In this document: positions 28,262 to 36,019 of the stretch, piece after piece | How the letters are laid out: every line of letters begins with the position of its first letter | Position numbering within the stretch: position 1 is the first letter of the stretch | Assembly (NCBI GenBank): GCA_034680345.1 | Contig: JAXISZ010000001.1 | Coordinates: 1 to 64,000 of the forward strand | Reading direction: 5' to 3' | DNA length: 64,000 nucleotides | DNA from: SXZD01 sp034680345 | GTDB taxonomy: Bacteria; Pseudomonadota; Gammaproteobacteria; Burkholderiales; Burkholderiaceae_B | Made by a program: the position numbers and the translations under genes | Notes under the pieces: generated by a model | Seen by the model: the letters and a program-made list of their open reading frames with translations, nothing else | Database searches by the model: none | Told to the model about the DNA's origin: nothing

Positions 28262-28340
28262 AAAATGCAAAATAAGGTATTTTTTCAATCTGCTAAGGCG
28301 TTTGCGCTTCGTATTTAAATCAACGAAATAAAACAATGGC
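28262..28340 (+). mobile_element. IS30-family transposase C-terminal remnant (copy A)
   Basis: The frame from 28271 reads NKVFFQSAKAFALRI followed by TAA, the usual end of an IS30-family transposase. Positions 28262-28333 align with 60891-60962 with about 13 mismatches in 72 by hand count. Nothing of the rest of the element is seen nearby. It begins right after the stop of the secreted-protein gene. Confidence 0.7.
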
Positions 28341-28413
28341 TGATGCAGTAACATTCAATCACACTCGTTTTTATTATCAACTTCAACCAAAAAAACCCAA
28401 ATAGTTACAAAAT

Positions 28414-28818
28414 TTAAACACGCACAAAGGCAGTAACCAATGGTTCGTCACCCACTTGTGCGCTGCAATGACCGTGCACAGCAGCGTCAAACATTACACC
28501 ATCAGCCAAAGTATCGTTAGAAAAAAAGTGCTCGCCAGGCTTAAAAATACGCTGCGTGCCATCACGCAAACCAATCAGCATTTGGCCAGATAAAATAAAT
28601 ACCCACTGCGGTGTTGTTGTTACATGAAAATCACTGCGAAACCCAATCGGACTCATGCGCAATTGAAGTCCAGCGGTAGGCATTAAAACAGATAATGCAG
28701 TTTTCATATTGCCCTGAGATAAATCAACACACTCATCTACAAAAGCAGCATACCCGTTGGCTTGCGTATACAACACGGTTTTTTTTATAGAAGGCAAACA
28801 ATAATAAGGTGATTGCAT
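28414..28818 (-). CDS. cupin-domain protein
   Basis: The 134-residue protein is a single small cupin barrel. It shows GFRSDFHVTTTPQWVFILSG (cupin motif 1 with His and Gln in ligand positions) and a second part GTQRIFKPGEHFFSNDTLADGV (motif 2). Such proteins bind a metal and a small ligand as enzymes or sensors; the substrate is not readable. It lies just downstream of the CoA-transferase gene on the same strand with a 59-bp gap, so co-transcription is likely and a role linked to that pathway is possible. Confidence 0.75.
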   Translation of the reverse strand: MQSPYYCLPSIKKTVLYTQANGYAAFVDECVDLSQGNMKTALSVLMPTAGLQLRMSPIGFRSDFHVTTTPQWVFILSGQMLIGLRDGTQRIFKPGEHFFSNDTLADGVMFDAAVHGHCSAQVGDEPLVTAFVRV

Positions 28819-28877
28819 ACAATAGAACTTTTTAAATTAAAAAATTAAAAATAATGTGCGAACACAAAAACCAACAA

Positions 28878-30065
28878 TCAAGCAATAACACCCCGTTGAC
28901 GCAACGCACTGAGTTGATCTGCATCTATTCCTAAATTTTCTAAAACCTCTTGAGTGTGCTGACCAAGTTTTGGTGCAGAGGTTCTTAGGCCACCGGGTGT
29001 GCGTGATAAAACTGGCACCACACCAGGGACTTGCATAGACAATCCGTCTTGGGTCTGAGTCTTTTGTAACATACCACGCATTTGATAATGTGGGTCTTGC
29101 GCAATATCAGCAACCGTATAAATACGACCACAAGGCACCCCTGCCGCTTCTAAAGTTTCTAACACCTCAGCAATCGATCGACTAGAAGTAAAATTAGAAA
29201 TGGCCGAATCAATCAGCTGAACCTCAGCATTTCGCCCATCGTTGTGAGCTAAAGCAGGATCTTCTGCCAAATCTGAACGGCCAATGCTCTGCATTAAACG
29301 TCTAAAAATACTGTCACCATTGCCTGCCACCAAAACATAACCGTCGCTACACGCATAAGCGTTACTAGGTGTAATACCAGGCAATGCACTACCAGCTGCT
29401 TGACGAACCGCACCAAAAACACTGTACTCAGGCAATAAACTTTCCATACAATTAAACACCGCTTCATACAAAGCAACATCAACCACCTGACCTTGGCCAC
29501 CGTTGCGCTGCCGCTCATGCACAGCCGCCAAAATGCCCACACTAGCATGTAAAGCCGCCAAAGTATCGCCAATACTTACACCCACCCGCACCGGCACCCG
29601 CCCGGGTTCTGCTGTTAAATGACGCAAGCCACCCATGGCTTCACCCACCACACCAAAACCTGGTTTATCTCGATAAGGGCCAGTTTGCCCAAAACCAGAA
29701 ATACGGCACATAATGAGACCCGGATTAATTTCGGATAGCACATCGTAACCAAGCCCCCATTGCTCCATGGCACCTGGCCGAAAATTTTCAATCAAAATAT
29801 CTGTTTCTTTGATCAAGCACTTAATCAGTGCCTGTCCTTCCGGCTGCCGTAAATCAATTACCACAGACTGTTTATTACGAGACTGTACCTCCCACCACAC
29901 TGAAGTACCCTCATGTAAAAGCCGCCACTTACGTAAGGGATCACCTTGACCAGGTGGTTCAACTTTAATCACTGTTGCGCCTAGATCACCTAATGTTTTA
30001 CCCGTAAAAGGACCCGCAATTAACTGGCCCAACTCTAACACTTTTAAACCTGCTAACGGACCCAT
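28878..30065 (-). CDS. CaiB/BaiF-family (class III) CoA-transferase
   Basis: Class III CoA-transferases move CoA between carboxylic acids using an active-site aspartate. The 395 residues show the family N-terminus (GLKVLELGQLIAGPFTGKTLGDLGA), VIKVEPPGQGDPLRKW, LIENFRPGAMEQWGLGYD, the GFGQTGPYRDKPGF segment and the region GVSIGDTLAALHASVGILA, whose Asp fits the catalytic position. The C-terminal half has the usual AGVPCGRIYTVADI. The substrate (for example succinyl-CoA with a dicarboxylate, or an acyl-CoA in degradation) is not determined by sequence. It is followed by a cupin gene; no dehydrogenase or hydratase partner is adjacent. Confidence 0.9.
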   Translation of the reverse strand: MGPLAGLKVLELGQLIAGPFTGKTLGDLGATVIKVEPPGQGDPLRKWRLLHEGTSVWWEVQSRNKQSVVIDLRQPEGQALIKCLIKETDILIENFRPGAMEQWGLGYDVLSEINPGLIMCRISGFGQTGPYRDKPGFGVVGEAMGGLRHLTAEPGRVPVRVGVSIGDTLAALHASVGILAAVHERQRNGGQGQVVDVALYEAVFNCMESLLPEYSVFGAVRQAAGSALPGITPSNAYACSDGYVLVAGNGDSIFRRLMQSIGRSDLAEDPALAHNDGRNAEVQLIDSAISNFTSSRSIAEVLETLEAAGVPCGRIYTVADIAQDPHYQMRGMLQKTQTQDGLSMQVPGVVPVLSRTPGGLRTSAPKLGQHTQEVLENLGIDADQLSALRQRGVIA

Positions 30066-30341
30066 ATAAAAAATTAACCACCAAAATATCGACCAAATTA
30101 TCTTAAACTAAAAATTAAAATTTTTGGGGCTTAAAATTTTTAGACCTATTACCTAAAATATTGTCTTGCTAAAATAGGCATGCGATTGCCCCACAAAAGT
30201 AAATTAACAACAAGTAAAAACCAAACTGAGTTTATTCAGATAATTCAGATAAAATTAAAAAATTGATGTGCATAAACCTAAAAAATATAAAAAACACACC
30301 ATCTAAAAATGATATAAAAAATTGTGTGTAAAATACCGCCT

Positions 30342-30845
30342 ATGCAAATCAGTACTTTCACTCATTTTTCAGCACGAAAAAACAAACCCTGCGCCTTGCA
30401 AACTGGGCACAGCAGTCAAGGCTGGCTCAAATTTTTAGTTAGCACACTCATTTTAAGTATTTTATTTAGCCAATTGTTGGCACTGTATTCCACCCATACT
30501 AATCGGCTAATACCCCAAACCCATCAACAAGTACAATCTTTAATTACCGATAATCAGCTAATCCGCCTAGTCATGGCCAATTTTTGCTCAACCCACGAGC
30601 AAACAAACAAAGCACTGGCTCAAACCACTGAAAATACTGACCAACAAAACGCGCCCTTAGAACCAGATTACCAACATTGTTCTGCTTGTTTAATTGGACT
30701 AGATAGCAGCATACATAAATCAAATGATGTGTGGCGAGATTATGCTGCCGCTCTGGCTTTTTCTCGAACAAACGAAATACCACCACCCAATTTACATCAA
30801 TATTTTCCTAAACCTTTTGCTCAAGGGCCACCGCAGTTTGTCTGA
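30342..30845 (+). CDS. DUF2946-like membrane-associated protein
   Basis: The 167-residue protein has one hydrophobic helix (FLVSTLILSILFSQLLAL, about residues 31-48), a polar stretch, and a short motif QHCSACLIGLD. A helix followed by a CxxC/His-type motif, encoded just before a TonB-dependent receptor, is the usual picture for DUF2946 proteins, which tend to sit with copper-linked receptors. The metal link is by association only. I chose ATG 30342 over the upstream candidate at 30324 because it gives a simple basic N-terminus. The receptor gene follows after 51 bp. Confidence 0.65.
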   Translation: MQISTFTHFSARKNKPCALQTGHSSQGWLKFLVSTLILSILFSQLLALYSTHTNRLIPQTHQQVQSLITDNQLIRLVMANFCSTHEQTNKALAQTTENTDQQNAPLEPDYQHCSACLIGLDSSIHKSNDVWRDYAAALAFSRTNEIPPPNLHQYFPKPFAQGPPQFV

Positions 30846-30896
30846 AATTAAATTTTCTCTTTTTTAATTTTTTCTTTTCAAACTTCAAACAAATCT

Positions 30897-33266
30897 ATGA
30901 GCTCCACATTACCTGAAAGACCGCGCCTTGCTGTTGGCCAAAATTCATTACGCACACAACAACAAAACGTACACTTTTCAAAAAAACACCTCACGCAAAC
31001 CTTAAAGCTTTTGTTTCCGGTTTTTCCGCTGTTATTTTCAAACATGCTGTACGCTCAATCTAGCGTTCATCAAACCGGCCAAACAAACAATACCAGCAAC
31101 AATAATAACAACGCCGACAGTGCTAGCAATTCAAACATCAAAACCAACACAGACGAAGTATCTATCAAAAAAAGTCAATCCGCTAAAGCAAATCGACTAG
31201 CCGATGTAAGCGTAACAGCCACACGAGAAGGGGTTTTACTACGAGAAACGCCAGCAGCCGTTTCAATTATTTCACGACAAAAAATTGAAGAAGTTGCGCC
31301 TACTCATCCACAAGAACTGCTTAGACAAAGCCCTGGCGTTGCCTTAACATCAACCAACGGTGAAGGGCACACCACCGCTATTCGGCAACCTTTCAATACC
31401 AGTCCAGTCTATTTATTTCTGGAAGATAGCATACCTATTCGTGCCACAGGATTTTTTAATCATAATGCCTTATATGAAATCAATCTACCCCAAGCTGGCA
31501 GTGTAGAGATCATTCGTGGCCCAGGTTCTGCCCTGTATGGTTCAGACGCCATAGGAGGAATTGTCAATATTTTAACCCGTCTCCCAACCTCAAAAAATAA
31601 AACTGAAGTTTCTGGAGAAATAGGCACATACGGTTATCAACGCACGATGCTTAGCACCAATACTGGATCAACAGACTTTGGCGCCATACGCGCAGACATT
31701 CTACTAAGCCACACCGATGGATGGCGGCAACGCTCAGCTTATGATCGACAAAACATCAATTTACGTTGGGATCAATCCCTAAAAAATGATGCTTTATTGA
31801 AAACAATTGTCAATTACACACACATCGACCAAGAAACAGGTGCGGGATCCAATCTATCAGAAAACGATTATCGCAACGATCCAACACGCAATTACTTTGG
31901 TATTGCCTACCGAAAAGTTGAAGCATTGCGCATTTCAAGTGCTTATGAACAATCCAATAACAATGATTTAATCAGTTTAACACCCTACTTTCGTGACAAT
32001 CGCATGGACCTGTTTGCCTCTTTCAACATGAGCAACGACCCAACTTACAACCGATCTTACAATCAATCGTACGGTTTGTTGAGCAAATGGCGTCGAGACT
32101 TTCCAAACCAGTGGGGCGCTAGGCTCATCATGGGCCTAGATTTAGAATACAGCCCTGGCAGCAGAGAAGAAGACAGTGTAACCGTAACCCGTAGCAACCC
32201 GAGCAACACCGCCGAACGAATATATACTAACCCACGCAATCCCAAACGTATTTTTGACTACAATGTTACATTTAAAAGCAGCTCACCTTATATACATGGT
32301 GAAATATCCCCTACCGCAACATTGCGCTTAAGTGCTGGCTTACGTTACGATGATTTGCAATATAGCTTACGCAACAAAATTGGCAATTCGCAAATATCTG
32401 ACCCAAACAATATAGGCACTGGCACTGGGTATTACTATTTAAATGAAACAGCTGATCGAACGTTTAAACGCCTGAGCCCTAAGCTGGGATTTACCTGGGC
32501 TCTGTCACAACAGCAAATACTGTATGGTTCGTACACGGAAGGGTTTCGCGCCCCTTCAGAAAACCAATTATTTCGTGCCCCAAGAGCCACTTCATCAACA
32601 CAAGCACAAGCTAGAGCTGCTGCAAGCCTAGCACTAGAACCCATCAAGGCTAAGCAATTTGAAATGGGGTTGCGTGGAGAATCTAGCTCTTGGTATTACG
32701 ACTGGGCATGGTATCTTTTAAGCAAAAAAGATGATATTACCTCAGTGCGTGACCCACTTAATTCTAATAATCGCATCAATATCAATGCTGGAGAAACCAG
32801 TCATCTAGGGACAGAACTGGCACTGGGCAAGCAGATTAATCAGCACTGGAACCTAGACACCGCTTTATCCTACAGTATACAACGCTATGAAAACAATCAA
32901 AGTGCCAATGGCAATTTTAGCGGCAAAGCAATTCCGATGGCTCCACGCGTACTGGCCAACACCATTTTAAGTTATAAACCCAACGCTTCCTTAAATACTC
33001 AACTGGAATGGACTCGGGTCGGTGCTTATTGGTTAGACGATAACAATACCACACGCTATAACGGCCACAGCCTATTTAATTTACGCATGCGTTACCAAGC
33101 CTCTAAATCGCTGTATCTATTTGCCCGATTGAATAACCTAAATAACCGCCGTTATGCTGAAAGCGCTAATTTATTTAGTGTTAACGGACAACCTACGCAA
33201 ACGCAAATAACCTACTCACCAGGTTTGCCACGCACCGTTTACGCAGGTCTAGAGTATCGATTCTAA
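30897..33266 (+). CDS. TonB-dependent outer-membrane receptor
   Basis: This 789-residue protein imports a small ligand or metal complex across the outer membrane with TonB energy. An extended N-terminal region with a hydrophobic signal (LLFPVFPLLFSNMLYAQ) precedes an Asn/Ser-rich low-complexity linker (about 63-90). The plug follows (ETPAAVSIISRQKIEE; VEIIRGPGSALYGSDAIGG, the classic plug signature). The 22-strand barrel ends in GLEYRF with terminal Phe, as expected for BAM folding. It is not the B12 receptor, which is elsewhere in the window. Neighbours (DUF2946-like protein before, CxCC propeller and thioredoxin-fold protein after) suggest a metal, perhaps copper, but the ligand is unproven. 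No exbB, exbD or tonB is here. Confidence 0.9.
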   Translation: MSSTLPERPRLAVGQNSLRTQQQNVHFSKKHLTQTLKLLFPVFPLLFSNMLYAQSSVHQTGQTNNTSNNNNNADSASNSNIKTNTDEVSIKKSQSAKANRLADVSVTATREGVLLRETPAAVSIISRQKIEEVAPTHPQELLRQSPGVALTSTNGEGHTTAIRQPFNTSPVYLFLEDSIPIRATGFFNHNALYEINLPQAGSVEIIRGPGSALYGSDAIGGIVNILTRLPTSKNKTEVSGEIGTYGYQRTMLSTNTGSTDFGAIRADILLSHTDGWRQRSAYDRQNINLRWDQSLKNDALLKTIVNYTHIDQETGAGSNLSENDYRNDPTRNYFGIAYRKVEALRISSAYEQSNNNDLISLTPYFRDNRMDLFASFNMSNDPTYNRSYNQSYGLLSKWRRDFPNQWGARLIMGLDLEYSPGSREEDSVTVTRSNPSNTAERIYTNPRNPKRIFDYNVTFKSSSPYIHGEISPTATLRLSAGLRYDDLQYSLRNKIGNSQISDPNNIGTGTGYYYLNETADRTFKRLSPKLGFTWALSQQQILYGSYTEGFRAPSENQLFRAPRATSSTQAQARAAASLALEPIKAKQFEMGLRGESSSWYYDWAWYLLSKKDDITSVRDPLNSNNRININAGETSHLGTELALGKQINQHWNLDTALSYSIQRYENNQSANGNFSGKAIPMAPRVLANTILSYKPNASLNTQLEWTRVGAYWLDDNNTTRYNGHSLFNLRMRYQASKSLYLFARLNNLNNRRYAESANLFSVNGQPTQTQITYSPGLPRTVYAGLEYRF

Positions 33267-33278
33267 GGGATACGCCAT

Positions 33279-34592
33279 ATGATGATTGCCCATTCACAGC
33301 AAAAATTGGTTATTCATAAAAATTCAATCAAAGGTATTTTTAACAAAAAACAATTGTCTTTTATGGGGTTTTTCTTTTCATTTTGTATGATGGTGGGTAC
33401 TGGCCATAATATATTGGCCAGTACCCACCATCATACAAAATCAGGCTTGGGAAGCTCTGCAGCTGTTTCTACCTCTGGTATTGTGTGGATTATTGGCGTT
33501 GATGAAATGGGCAATTTGTTTATACAGTCCAGTCAAAACATGGGGGGCAACTGGGAACCTCCCGTCAAAATTGATACGCTAGGGCAAGCTGTTTTAGCTG
33601 ATGGACAGAATCGACCTAAACTGGTTTTTCGTTCAGAAACCGATTGGTTAATCACCTATACAACACCAAAAAATAAACCCTACACTGGCGATGTGATGTA
33701 CATCACCTCTTCAGATAATGGCCGTAGCTTTTCAAAACCGCAACCTGTTCATGACGATCGTCAACTCATTACCCACCGCTTTGAAAACACTCAAGTTGAT
33801 AAAGACGGTACAGCTCATGTACTGTGGATTGACAAACGCAATCTTGAGCTTAACAAAAATCAAGGTAAACCCTACCGAGGTGCTGCAATTTACTATAACC
33901 AGCTGCCGGCTGGAAAAATGCAATTCACAGGCGATCAAAAAATTGCAGACCACACCTGCGAATGTTGCCAAATTGCCACTACTGTCTGCAAAAATGGTGA
34001 TTTGCTTGCCATGTGGCGGCACATTTTTGAACCCAATATTCGTGATCACGCCATAATACGATTACCAATCCAAAAAAATCAAAAGTTCAATCAAATTACT
34101 TTACAACGAGCCACTTTTGAACAATGGGCACTAAATGCCTGCCCACACCAAGGACCTGCCATAACAGAAGATGAAAATGAGGGTATTCATGCCGTGTGGT
34201 TTAGCGCTGAAAAAAACACACCATCTGTGCGTTATGGGCGCTTTAACCAACAAGGCAAGCCCATCGGCACTGTCATCGATTTACCTGATCCACAAGCTGA
34301 ATTTGCCGACATTGGCAGCAATGGTCAACAGATTTTTATTGTTTGGCGCAGCTTTGATGGTGAAAAATTTCATATCAAACTACGTGAAAGCAATTTAGAC
34401 AACAGCCAAGTGCAAATAAAAACCTTAGCCAGCACCCTTGAAGACAATGACAACCCTCGACTTTTAAAATGGAAAAATCAAACTTACGTCTTCTGGCGCA
34501 CTCGCAATACATTTCAATTCTTTAAGTTGAATCATCTAGAGCCAAGCGCAAAAGCCACATTAAACACAAATGAAAATCAAGTTCTTAATTAA
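33279..34592 (+). CDS. secreted BNR/sialidase-like beta-propeller protein
   Basis: The 437-residue protein has a basic N-terminus and a hydrophobic signal (about residues 29-47) with likely cleavage after ILA. The mature part begins STHHHTK. It shows Asp-box-like repeats of six-bladed sialidase propellers (SQNMGGNWEPPVKI; SSDNGRSFSKPQPV) and later blades. No full sialidase active site (arginine triad with FRIP) is apparent, so enzymatic sialidase activity is doubtful. HTCECCQ at 225-231, with another Cys at about 237, could bind metal or form disulfides. The signal-peptide codons contain a perfect 26-bp inverted repeat. It starts 12 bp after the receptor gene and overlaps the thioredoxin-fold gene. 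Confidence 0.75.
   Translation: MMIAHSQQKLVIHKNSIKGIFNKKQLSFMGFFFSFCMMVGTGHNILASTHHHTKSGLGSSAAVSTSGIVWIIGVDEMGNLFIQSSQNMGGNWEPPVKIDTLGQAVLADGQNRPKLVFRSETDWLITYTTPKNKPYTGDVMYITSSDNGRSFSKPQPVHDDRQLITHRFENTQVDKDGTAHVLWIDKRNLELNKNQGKPYRGAAIYYNQLPAGKMQFTGDQKIADHTCECCQIATTVCKNGDLLAMWRHIFEPNIRDHAIIRLPIQKNQKFNQITLQRATFEQWALNACPHQGPAITEDENEGIHAVWFSAEKNTPSVRYGRFNQQGKPIGTVIDLPDPQAEFADIGSNGQQIFIVWRSFDGEKFHIKLRESNLDNSQVQIKTLASTLEDNDNPRLLKWKNQTYVFWRTRNTFQFFKLNHLEPSAKATLNTNENQVLN
33381..33440. repeat. perfect 26-bp inverted repeat with 8-bp loop
   Basis: The left arm 33381-33406 and right arm 33415-33440 are exact reverse complements (26 of 26), separated by taatatat. The arms run from ttttgtatga to tcatacaaaa. 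It lies wholly inside a coding sequence, in codons 35-54 of the propeller gene, and spans the end of the signal peptide. It is not an intrinsic terminator: no T run follows the stem. Confidence 0.97.
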
Positions 34593-35046
34593 GTATCTAC
34601 TTTATACTTCTTGCGTCTTAGTTTTAATTGACAAAGCAACCGCTGAAAACACCCAAACCGTCAAACCATTTACGCATGAAACCTGGGAAAGTGTACTTAA
34701 AAATGGCAAACGCCCCAGTGTTTGGGTATTTACAGCTAGCGATTGCACCCATTGTCCAGCCGTAATAAAACAACTGATTGAATATAGAAAACACAAAAAA
34801 CTGTCTTTTGCATTAATGGTTGTCCAAACCAATGAAGGCGATGTTAAAAAGCCTGTTAAACTAAAGTCGAATATAAAAGTTGGTGACCATCTTTACCAAT
34901 TTTCTGGACAAAAACAACGCATTCAATACAGCATTAACCCACAATGGCGAGGGATTGTGCCTTATGTTGTTATGTTACCCAACCAAGGGGGTATTCAATA
35001 TACCATGGGCTTACCCAACAACACTGATTTAATCTATTTGCAATGA
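34570..35046 (+). CDS. secreted thioredoxin-fold protein
   Basis: The 158 residues start with a signal peptide (IKYLLYTSCVLVLIDKATA) and carry a thioredoxin-like segment VWVFTASDCTHCPAVIKQL with a CxxC pair at Cys59 and Cys62. The remainder is short and lacks a clear canonical cis-Pro, except GIVPYVVMLP, where the Pro of IVPY fits that role. It would be a periplasmic thiol-disulfide protein. The gene begins inside the last 23 bp of the propeller gene and overlaps the methyltransferase start as ATGA. Given the CxCC motif in the propeller, it may keep those cysteines reduced or help metal loading; that is inference. Confidence 0.7.
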   Translation: MKIKFLIKYLLYTSCVLVLIDKATAENTQTVKPFTHETWESVLKNGKRPSVWVFTASDCTHCPAVIKQLIEYRKHKKLSFALMVVQTNEGDVKKPVKLKSNIKVGDHLYQFSGQKQRIQYSINPQWRGIVPYVVMLPNQGGIQYTMGLPNNTDLIYLQ

Positions 35047-35999
35047 AACGTTCCCAACCATCATCCCATTTGTCTTCACCTTTGAAGTCACCATTGTCAT
35101 CGGCTTTGCCTTCTAAGTCATTTGCCCATATACCCAAAAAAACCATACCAGAAAACAAAGAAAATCAGCTACGCAAATTATTAGGAATAGATGACGAACA
35201 GTCGATTGAATTACTCAAAGCCCTGCACATACTGACACGAGAAGGTCAATTAAACCAAGATTCACGCCGAAAATTAAAGCAAGTACAACACCTTGTGCAA
35301 TTTATTCATCCTTTAATTCAAGAACAGTTAACTCGATCGCCATCGGTGTGTTTGGTCGATCATGGGGCAGGCAAGTCATATCTAGGGTTTATGCTTTATG
35401 ACGCTTTAAACACTGAAGATAAAAACAACACAGAAATTATTGGCATAGAACACCGTCAAGCACTGGTTGAAAAATCAAAGGCCCTAGCACAACACTTGGT
35501 TTTCAAGAATATGCGTTTTTTGGCTAAATCGGTGCAAGCATCGCTACACTCTACTGAAATTCCTAACCAAGTTCATATTGTCACAGCGTTACACGCTTGC
35601 AACACCGCTACAGATGATGCCATTGATTTTGGTTTACACCGCAAAGCATGCGCCATGGTCTTGGTACCCTGCTGCCAAGCTGAACTTGCATCTGAACTGC
35701 GCAACCAAAAAAACCATATGCTTGGAAAAACGCCATTGTCGGAGTTGTGGCGACACCCTTTGCACACCCGCGAATTTGGAAGTCATTTAACCAACATTTT
35801 ACGATGTTTAAGGCTAGAGGCTTCAGGCTACCAAGTGACGGTTACTGAACTGGTGGGCTGGGAACATGCTATGAAAAATGAACTAATCATAGCCAAATAC
35901 ACTGGCCACAACAAAAAATCTGCGTACACCCGCATGCAAGATATTTTGCGACAGCTGGGCCTCGAATGCCTGCATGAACGATTTGCACCCACCCAATAA
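35043..35999 (+). CDS. class I SAM-dependent methyltransferase
   Basis: The 318 residues form a Rossmann-type methyltransferase: VCLVDHGAGKSYLGFMLYDAL (motif I) is followed by IIGIEHRQALVEKSKALAQHL (motif II acidic end) and HIVTALHACNTATDDAIDFGL. The DHGAGK and LHACNTATD pattern fits the methyltransferase family typified by eukaryotic METTL25/RRNAD1-like proteins and bacterial homologues, with the unusual VPCCQAEL segment. The substrate is unknown, with RNA a reasonable guess. The cytoplasmic enzyme is out of keeping with its secreted neighbours, yet it overlaps the previous gene by 4 bp. A Ser/Pro-rich N-terminal tail (residues 3-30) is likely disordered. Confidence 0.8.
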   Translation: MKRSQPSSHLSSPLKSPLSSALPSKSFAHIPKKTIPENKENQLRKLLGIDDEQSIELLKALHILTREGQLNQDSRRKLKQVQHLVQFIHPLIQEQLTRSPSVCLVDHGAGKSYLGFMLYDALNTEDKNNTEIIGIEHRQALVEKSKALAQHLVFKNMRFLAKSVQASLHSTEIPNQVHIVTALHACNTATDDAIDFGLHRKACAMVLVPCCQAELASELRNQKNHMLGKTPLSELWRHPLHTREFGSHLTNILRCLRLEASGYQVTVTELVGWEHAMKNELIIAKYTGHNKKSAYTRMQDILRQLGLECLHERFAPTQ

Positions 36000-36019
36000 A
36001 CCTTTTATTTTCCAATTAC

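Noticed and set aside
33381..33440. The 26-bp palindrome as a terminator or insertion-sequence end
   Set aside because: It lies inside a continuous coding frame with no T tract, and there is no transposase or target duplication beside it.
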